Assembly (NCBI GenBank): GCA_028274465.1
Contig: CM051456.1
Span: 43,088,870-43,152,869 of the forward strand
Direction: 5' to 3'
Source of the DNA: Plantago ovata
Taxonomy: Eukaryota > Streptophyta > Magnoliopsida > Lamiales > Plantaginaceae
DNA: 64,000 nt
Part shown: positions 56,736 through 64,000 of the stretch, in pieces
Numbering within the stretch: position 1 is the first letter of the stretch
Layout: each line of letters starts with the position of its first letter
Translations under genes and position numbers: made by a program
The notes under the pieces: generated by a model
What the model was told of the DNA's origin: nothing
The model's input: only the letters and a program-made list of their open reading frames with translations
The model's database searches: none

Positions 56736-59700
56736 ATGTCCGAGAGGAGCGACGACAGTCAAAACCGTCACGACGCTCTTGATTACGGGAGCGGGCAGGA
56801 TACGTCCGAGGAGACTTCTTTATCGGCCACATTCCTTGATCAAACTATGGAGCACTCCTCGGACCACGAGGAACCTGAGAATCAAGTCGAGGAGGTCGAT
56901 AGTGAGGAGGGCGAGGAGGAGGAGCTTGAGGAAGGTGAAGAGAACCAGGAATCTGGTGAAGACGACGATTCCGAGGAGGAGGATGAGTCCGATCAGTTCC
57001 GTCTAGAAGTTCGAAGAAAACGAAGGGATGCCGATGAGCTTTTCATTGATTATCGGACCGAAGCAGGAGGGAGTCCGCCCGACACTGGTGTCTCGGTCGC
57101 CATGATCACCCAAGCTACTCAAGTGTTAGGGCGGGATTACGGTGTTCGGGCTAACGTCGATCTATGGATGATACCGAGCAGCCTACTCCCGAGCTAGCTT
57201 GGTTCGAGGAAGGAGAGCACTCTTTCCAAGAAGGGCAGGGTGAGGACGTCGAGGAGCTTAACTCGCCTAGAGCCCGTAAATCAGAGTTGCCCGTTCAAAC
57301 TGTCCGTCGTACAGTAACAGTAGCGACGAGGATTCTCCCGTGAGGCTTCTCGATCTCCATGGGAATGAAGCTGGTCCGAGCCGGGGTATTCCATCTCCGT
57401 CATTCTCTGAAATGAATCGGAGAGCGGAGCGAGAGTTGCTCATCCAAGAGCAATACTATATCGAGGACGTTGTTCCTTATCAGACGATTGATCCAACACA
57501 AATAGACTTTAGTTTCCCTGCGGCTAGTAATGTTAGAGCTCCCATTCCGAGCGAGGACGCTGAAGGGGAGCGAGCAAGGGCTGTGCTCGAACGAGACCGC
57601 AAGCGTAAGAGGGGCGAGAAGGTTTCATCCTCTGAGGATGATGAAGAAGCCACCCATGCTCCGGTTAAGGCCCCCAAGAAACCGAGGAGGAAAGCTTCTC
57701 GGTCCAAGAAGAAAGAGGATGTTCCCGGTGAGAATATCAAGCTTACCGTGGCTAGCGGGAAAAAATTCACCCGTGGTCCCCAAGACGTTGATCTCCCTGA
57801 TCCGGAGGGCGAGAAGAACGAAGACGGCCTGATTCCAACAACTGCCTCCACGGTCAAAGAGGAGGAAATTCCGATGATAAGGCAGAAATATCGGCTAAGC
57901 AAGAGGAAGATTGACATCCTCGCGCCAAAGCCGGATCAGACCTTTTATAATGCGCCACCCGGCTACATGGCCGTGCACCTACTGACGTTGGATCGAGGAT
58001 GGATCATTCCTTTTTGCGAGCCCTTCAAGTATATCATAAACCAATTGGGCATCGCTCCCTGGCAGCTTCTCCCTAGTGCATTCGGCACTCTTATCTGTTT
58101 TGGGGTACTCTGCAAGAAGCTCGGGATCCCGGTGAACTTCCATAACTTTAACCAGCTTTTCAGAGTCTCGGTGAGCTCTGGAAACAAGTTCTTTTATTAC
58201 TTTAACACTCGCCCAAGTCTCGGATTCATAGTGGACGCTCCATCGTCCTCGGGCTATAAATGGTTCCACCGATACATATATGTTAAGAAGAAGAAGCTCC
58301 CCGGTATGAGCGATGAGGATGCGGAGTGGGGAGTACCCAAACACTTCTACCGAGGACCGATATCTGATCGATACCTTCTTCCTGCTGAGTCGGACCCTTG
58401 GGTACTGGCGCTCGAGGAGAGAAACTCTCGTGCGAACCCGGAGAAGTACTTTTACTGGGGCTTAGTGTTGCAACCACTTCCCTATCTCGCTGGTCTGTCC
58501 TCCCCGGTCTACACTGGGTACAAAAACTCGCAATATACCGACGACCTCCTCTTTGGTAACTAGCTCGAGGACCACTTTAGAAACTTTTTACTTGTGTTTT
58601 TTCTGTCCTTTCTTTGTATCGACTAAAATTGCTCTTCGCTCTTGCTAACTTTTTTATCCTCCTTGTTTATGCAGAATACTGGTTCCAGTGGATAATGTCG
58701 AAGACACTCGAGGCGAAGGAGGAACAGAGGAGGAAGCAACGCTTGGCGGGTAAGACCACCAAGATCCTCGGATCACTTGACCTCAGTAACCCGAAGAATG
58801 CAGCGGAGCACCGAGACAGTCTTGCTAAGGAGGGGCTTTCAACGATCGAGAACCCCGTTGAAGCAGTTAAGAGGAAGGCTGCAGAGGATGCGGAGGCTTC
58901 TAAGAAGGCCGGGGAGGCTGGTGACGGCAATTCCGAGAAGCGTCCAAAGGATCGGGCTCCTCCCCAGAAAAGAGCCGGTGCGAAGAGGCTCATTAATCTT
59001 GGCGGTAGAGACGAGCCTGCCCGCAAGAAGGGTAAAGCTGCTCTGGAGGTTGACCGGGACGCGGAGATCAAACGCTTCGTCCAAATATCGGAGTTGGATC
59101 GCGCCTGCGCTCTACAGGTAATTCTTGTTAAATTTTTACAAGTCTTTAATTCCATTCCTCTCCGCTCTTTTCCTTATGACAAGAATTATTAACTTCTGAA
59201 TTTTCTTGCAGCTCGAGCATATCAAGGAGGCGTATGCTAACGTCGTGGCTGATCGCTCCGATATCGGTCAGGTGACCGAGGAGCTGGAAAAGACTGTGGA
59301 GTCCGAGAAGGCCAAGACTAAAGTTGCCAATGAGGAGGTCCGCAAGGCCCATGAAAAGGTGGATCAGCTCGAGAAGGAGTTATCTCGTGAAAAACAAAGG
59401 ACTCAGGGCTATAAGGGCGGCTACGCAACGTTGTCGCTCTGCATGCAGAAGTTCAAGGACAGTGTGTTGTCCTTCCTTGTCGGGAGCAGGCTCGAGACTG
59501 CACGAGCGTTCATGGGGTCCGCAACTTACAAGTTGGCCATTCAGGACATCAAAGATACTGCTCGCGAGAAGGGTTTCTTCTCCTATATCGGGCAGCTCAA
59601 AAGGGTCAAACTTCTGCCTGAGGACTTCGACGTGGATGCTCGCGAAGATATGCATGCTGGGCGGCGCGATGACATGAGCCGGTATCCTGATGAGATTCCG

Positions 59701-60071
59701 AGCGACGAGATGCACCACGCGTGTGAGTTCGGCGAGCTCGTGACCGATCCTCAAGTGCCTTATCCGAGCAAGCCCTCCTATCTCCCTCGGCTCGATGGGT
59801 CCCAGAGTGTATCAGGGCCAGTCTACTTCTGCCATTCGAGAAGGCTCCTCTTCGGAACGCCCACTGGATTCAAGTCAATCAACCTGTGATGGGGCGCGAG
59901 GAGGGGTTTGTGGAGCCCGAGCTGATCACTTATGCCAACGCGATCAAAGAGGCTCGCGAGAAGGACAGTGATGGGAACTTGCATACTTTGAATAGTCCTA
60001 CTCGAGTCGGTGCCTCGACGAGCAGTGTCCCCGGTATCCAGAGCGACTTCTCGGCCAGCCGGACCCGTTAA
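56736..60071 (+). CDS. Element H antisense extra gene (Transposase_28-like)
   Basis: Coding blocks on the plus strand, antisense to the element. They start MSERSDDSQNRHDALDYG. A strongly acidic Glu/Asp region is followed by a basic segment, then the conserved domain (KIDILAPKPDQTFYNAPPGY, LDRGWIIPFCEPFKYIINQL, FNQLFRVSVSSGNKFFYYF, EKYFYWGLVLQPLPYLAGL), then a Lys/Glu/Ala-rich coiled-coil part and a C-terminal domain with CEFGELVTDPQVPYPSKP. GT-AG introns lie at 58556-58674 and 59118-59211. They are equivalent in position to those of element B. Function is unknown. The copy is nearly full length but broken, with about two or three interruptions. Confidence 0.78.
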
Positions 60072-60546
60072 ATGCGCGAGAGCTTCCAAAAGGCCGAGTA
60101 TGCTCGGTTAACTTTGTACCCTTGTACTTGTATTTTTACTTAGAAATTTTTCCGAACAATTTCATGCTTTCTTAAATTTCTATTCGGCCCCTTGTGGCGC
60201 TACTCAATCTCCGTTGTATTATAACATGATGAATGTTTTCCTTGTTTTCTTCAATATAATGTCTTGTATTTCTCGCTCCTTCATTTCGTACTTGTGCTTT
60301 TTTATAAACTCTTTGTAGTTATGACGTATAACTTGTTCTAGAGTAATAATTTTAGCAGGGTTGCTCGCGACATGGAGCGGGTAGACTTGCTCCACGATCT
60401 TTCTTCTTCAGTGTAAAAGAAATCCAAGTAAATAGATAATTTACTTAAAGATAATTCCTAAGTGTTGGAATTCTGCTTCTCGATCCGAGCACTTAGCTGA
60501 TTCTTAAAACTTTCCTCGCATTTTTCTTTTTTGCTTGACAAAGGGG
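60072..60546. other. Spacer after antisense gene of element H
   Basis: Non-coding. 60080-60360 resembles 13200-13450 of element B and is probably the 3' untranslated part of the antisense gene. It ends at the Athila-type LTR. Confidence 0.5.
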
Positions 60547-61170
60547 TGATGAATGTGTATTTTACACTTTCATTTGAGTCTTTTTCACCTATTTTAGCTA
60601 TCCTCTATGTTAATTTAGCTATATTTTAGTGCATTTTATTAGAATAGTGTCACGTTTCCCTAAAGCCTTTATTTTACAGGTTTTGGTTGAAAAACGAGGA
60701 TTTCCGGGCAATTATATTGAAGTAGACAAGGAATTGGTGTTCCAGAAGCCTATTTGGAGTATCTGAAAGATTCCGGATAGGATTTGAAGTATAGGGGTCG
60801 AATCTGGAGGTTAGAAGGCCACTAGAAGTCAGAAACCGAGTCCGAAAAGGGGAAGAAATCCAAAAACGCGTCGAAAACGCGTTTCTGGCCGAGTTTTACT
60901 CCCGGGCGAATCGCTCGGGATGTGGGGCGAATTGCCCCACACCAGGCGAATCGCCCGGTGTGTGGGGCCCTTCGCCCCACACAATCCGTAGCCTATATAT
61001 AGTTGCTCAGTTTTTCTCCGTTTTTCATACTTTTCCAGACCTTTTCTCTCACCTTTCTCTGTAGTTTTAGGTAGGAACTTCCCAGAGCCTGTTCTGGGGG
61101 TTCTTAGCTTAGGAGATACTTTTTCATAGCAGTTTGGAGCTTGTAAGATTGCGATTCTTCGGAGACTGAC
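60547..61170 (+). repeat. Athila-type LTR G, cut by a SIRE-like element
   Basis: It begins TGATGAATGTGTATTTTACA like the LTRs of E. It has a palindrome cluster at about 60900-60985 (including CCGGGCGAATCGCTCGGG), a TATATATA box near 60993 and the leader hairpin at 61074-61104. At 61171 a copia-type LTR begins; the rest of G should lie beyond the window. It cannot be told whether G is solo or belongs to a full element. Confidence 0.85.
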
Positions 61171-62849
61171 TGTTGGTCCCTTTAAACAACAAGAAAAGAC
61201 TAGAGGGGGGGGGGGTGAATAGTCTTTTCAAACTTTTGTCGTTTAAAACTTTCTCATCAAGTACTTATTACTTTACAGTAATGAGGTTGCTGATACTTAA
61301 CTTTCTCAGCAAGCGTAAGTTACTTTACAGTAGCTTGGTTTGCTGATACTTAAAATCAGAGAGCGGAAGTCTTTGAAACGATAAGTGCTTTTTCAGCAAG
61401 TAAAGAGTTTCAGCAAGTGATGTGAGTGACTGTGTACAAACAGATATAATTTGCTGAAAGCTAAATGCAGTAAGTAAATCACACAAACACTTTTAGAGTG
61501 GTATCTGAGAGTGGCGTAATCTCCCAACTAATCCACTTTGTCCTTTCTAGGACTGAATCCACTAAGATATGATTGAGGTTCCTTACAATCTCCTATCTAA
61601 AGCGATTCAACAGAAACCAAAGCACACTTGCTTTGTCTCCAACCTAAACTAGAGAACTCAACCTTGTTCTCCACCAAACTTGGTACCTTTAATCAGCAAA
61701 AGTTTGCTCGATTAAGTTCCCCCTGAATATCACGCCTGAAAGGGTGTATTTTCAGTTAGAGAGTTTTGGGGTGAGATAACTTAATTATAACTTATTCAGT
61801 TACAACAAGTAATCTAAGAAACACAACTTGGAATACTTTGCAGTAAACAAGTTTGATTGTTTTTTGTGTCAAGACTTGTTCTTGTTCGAAAGAAAGAACA
61901 CTTAACTAATTTCTTAGCCGAGTTTGTTCTACTTCTTCACAAGTAGCTTTTTCAAGCTTTAAGTCTTGGAACGGATCAATGGCAGTAAGAGTGTTTGAAG
62001 GTTTGTGAATTTTAAGCACAAGTGAGAGTTTGATCACGTTGTTGACACACTTCAACTCTTTGCCGGATGACCTCTATTTATAGTTCAAGTAAGGAGCCGT
62101 TTGAATTTCAAATCCTAAGGCTTTTGTTGCTTAACATGTCACTATCTTACTTTTGTACTTTCAGCAGCAACCTTTGTTTGTCTTCTAGTCTTCATGTCCT
62201 TTGTGTGTAAGCTTTGCATTAAATGCACCTTTGAATAGAATTCAAACAGTAACAATGGAGCGCAAAATCACGTACATTCAGCAAGAGGTCACATATGTTC
62301 ATCAGCAAGTGTTCATTCTCAGTTTCAGCAAGCACAACCTACTCTGTCTTTCAGATTTTCACTTATGCAATGTTGTTGCTGAAAATTTCACTTTCTGAGC
62401 AACACGTGCCTTACCAGTCTTCAGCAATCTTCAAGTCTTCAAGTCTTCAGATCTTCAAAAGTCTTCAAGGTTCTGACCGGTTTCTTATTTGCTTCAATAA
62501 TTTGTTTGTAATAAACAAAATACATCTTCAGCAAATGCTTCAATAGGTCATTTTTTCTTTTCAAAAAATAAGATACATCAAAGCTAAGCATCAATAAGAT
62601 ATTTTCTTTTCAGAAAATAAAATACATCATACGCAAATGTGTCAATAAATTAATTTCTTCACAGAAATTAAAGTACGTCATCCACAAAAGAAATAACTTA
62701 TCTAACACCTATCTAAGTCATCAGCAAACGTTCCTCTTTTACAATGTCCTTAAAATTCTAAATTCCTATGGACCTTAAGAGTACTAGTTACTGGACTGTT
62801 CTTAATTTAGCATGGTTAATTGCTCATCAAAATTACAAGTTTCCTAACA
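61171..62849 (-). repeat. 3' LTR of element K
   Basis: 1679 bp. The five bases CTGAC (61166-61170) before it are the likely target-site copy; the partner lies outside the window. It holds many TTTCAGCAA/AAGTCTTCA-like short repeats. Confidence 0.65.
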
Positions 62850-62872
62850 AATTTCCCCCTTTTTGATGATAG
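62850..62872 (-). other. Polypurine tract of element K
   Basis: The minus strand reads ATCATCAAAAAGGGGGAAAT directly before the LTR start TGTTAGG. Confidence 0.65.
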
Positions 62873-63067
62873 CAATCCATGGCTAAATTAATTGTTACCC
62901 TTTTAGAGGTTTCTGATGTTGAATAAATCAGATGATTAATGCAAGCATACTTGAAATAATAAACAATAAGCATAAGTAAGTTGCATAATCAAAAACCAAT
63001 AAGAGTCAAAAAGAATTCATTGGTGAAAGTTATCATTCAGAAGTTTACAAGAAAGCATAGATAACAA

Positions 63068-63167
63068 NNNNNNNNNNNNNNNNNNNNNNNNNNNNNNNNN
63101 NNNNNNNNNNNNNNNNNNNNNNNNNNNNNNNNNNNNNNNNNNNNNNNNNNNNNNNNNNNNNNNNNNN
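63068..63167. other. Assembly gap (100 N)
   Basis: Exactly 100 undetermined bases inside the internal region of element K. A round length usually marks a gap of unknown true size. Confidence 0.99.
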
Positions 63168-64000
63168 ATTCTGCAATCTCCAACTCCATTTGTTTGCTTA
63201 AAATCTCCAGTACAAGCTGGACTTTGTCAATTGAAGTCTTGGTGAACTTGGGCCAGTATTCTCAGCATCAAGAGATGCGTCTTTGAATAATGCTTCTTGA
63301 GTTTCAGCAACTTCAGGAACAGGAACCATTGCTATCTCAGCAACTGGTCCATCAGCAAGCTGGGTTTCAGCAACTTGATGAGTTGCTTGTTCAGCAACCA
63401 TCTGTTCAGCAGCATCAGCAAGTGCCGCTCTTTGCAGATCAGCAGCAATGTCGCTTACTGGTTCCATGGTTTGATCATCTAGATTATCTACAATGTAGAT
63501 ATCTGGGACTTGGGCAGGAATTTCATTTCCACTGCCTTGTGGTCTATTCTCAGTAGAGTTATCAACGTTAAGTTGATTGTGAAGGCTTCCGCAAACACTT
63601 CAACATTGCTGATGTATGTTTCAGTAATTATTTCAGCAACATCTACTGGCAAATGCGTTTCAGCATTTGTCTGGGAATTGACTGAGGAGTCTTGGACATT
63701 GGGGACTGACTGAGAAGCCAGTGTCTTCTTTCTTTTGTTACTTGTCCGTTTCCTCTTAGGTACGGGATTTGCTGATGACGCTGCAGTCTGAGTGTCATCA
63801 TCAGCTTTCCTCTTTTTCTTTTAGATTTCTCCAGTTTCCCAGAGTCATCTATTGTTGCATTTTCAGCAACGGCTGTTGTACACGTACCTTGTTGATTTTC
63901 TACAGCAGTTTCATTTGTGTTACCACCACCAACAGCAGTTTCATCTCTAAGTTGCTGAGTGGTAACATCTGCAGCTGTTGTATACCTTTCTTGCTGGCTT
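63168..64000 (-). other. Internal post-pol region of element K
   Basis: The minus strand holds Ala/Glu/Gln-rich coding-like sequence (DAAEQMVAEQATHQVAETQ). The nucleotide sequence is dominated by short TTTCAGCAA-type repeats. Similar composition occurs at 9463-10300. It may be part of the envelope-like or extra region of SIRE elements. No domain is recognised. Confidence 0.4.

Larger units (their letters stand above)
54277..60546 (-). mobile_element. Element H: Tat-lineage retrotransposon 3' part
   Basis: Minus-oriented 3' LTR (54277-55125), 3' untranslated region and antisense gene (56736-60071). Pol should follow to the right but is interrupted by an Athila-type LTR at 60547 and lies outside the window. 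It abuts element I tail to tail. The visible portion is incomplete. Confidence 0.8.
61171..64000 (-). mobile_element. Element K: SIRE-like Ty1/copia retrotransposon, 3' end
   Basis: Minus-oriented. The LTR 61171-62849 has plus-strand ends TGTTGGTCCC...TTCCTAACA. A polypurine tract (minus strand AAAAAGGGGGAAATT) adjoins it. The LTR end holds a C-run next to TCTAGT, and the tract has the A-run/G-run form; both are features I associate with the SIRE/Maximus branch. To the right lies a Gln-rich post-pol region. Pol is not in the window. Whether the element is whole cannot be judged. Confidence 0.55.

Overview
This window is a block of nested transposable elements from a flowering-plant nuclear genome, probably a eudicot. 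The evidence is Athila- and Tat-lineage Ty3/gypsy retrotransposons with tRNA-Asp type primer sites, copia-type LTRs with an initiator-tRNA-Met primer site, and an autonomous-type Mutator-like (MULE) DNA transposon with plant introns. I see no convincing host gene, no rRNA gene and no functional tRNA gene. Nearly all of the 64 kb can be assigned to about twelve mobile elements. All family names come from motifs read by eye; no search was run.

Layout. 1-9301: Athila-like element A (minus strand), its 3' LTR cut by the window edge. 9302-10393: fragment resembling the 3' region of a SIRE-like copia element. 10394-22506: Tat-lineage element B (minus), lacking its 3' LTR and interrupted by a solo Athila-type LTR (17785-19057, TSD TGGAC). 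22507-31092: element C (minus), about 2-kb LTRs around a 6.1-kb internal region with no coding capacity, LARD-like. 31093-32329: fragment D of an Athila-type 3' region. 32330-54276: Tat element I (plus), carrying two large insertions. The first is E (34078-42173, TSD CATAC), a young Athila-type element with one long gag-protease frame and no polymerase. The second is a solo LTR of the C family (42618-52530, TSD GGAAA). That solo LTR contains MULE1 (43364-50252, 9-bp TSD TAATTAATA) and the small MULE2 (50334-51373, 9-bp TSD TACAATTAA). MULE1 in turn holds a solo Athila-type LTR inside an intron of its transposase gene (46652-47835, TSD CTTAT). 54277-60546: Tat element H (minus), abutting I tail to tail. 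60547-61170: an Athila-type LTR cut by a SIRE-like element (61171 to the window end) with a 100-N assembly gap.

Most informative biology. (1) Three Tat copies carry an extra gene antisense to gag-pol; it keeps two GT-AG introns at equivalent positions, and two copies keep a TATAAATA box, so it looks like a separately promoted passenger gene. (2) I and H form an almost spacer-less inverted repeat with roughly 4-kb arms. (3) E probably relies on polymerase from relatives; it shares primer site, polypurine tract and a structured 3' module (twin hairpins plus purine tract) with A. (4) Athila-type LTRs hold a leader hairpin with compensatory changes and lineage-specific clusters of short GC-rich palindromes. 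(5) MULE1 has a convergent second gene for a small GRF-type zinc-finger protein with a C-terminal membrane segment, a layout like that of maize MuDR.

Relative ages. By-eye LTR differences are about 20 in 1.25 kb for E, about 10 in 490 bp for A and about 10 in 410 bp for C. With a typical plant LTR clock this means of the order of one million years or less. I, its C-family solo LTR, MULE1 and the LTR inside MULE1 form a clear older-to-younger sequence.
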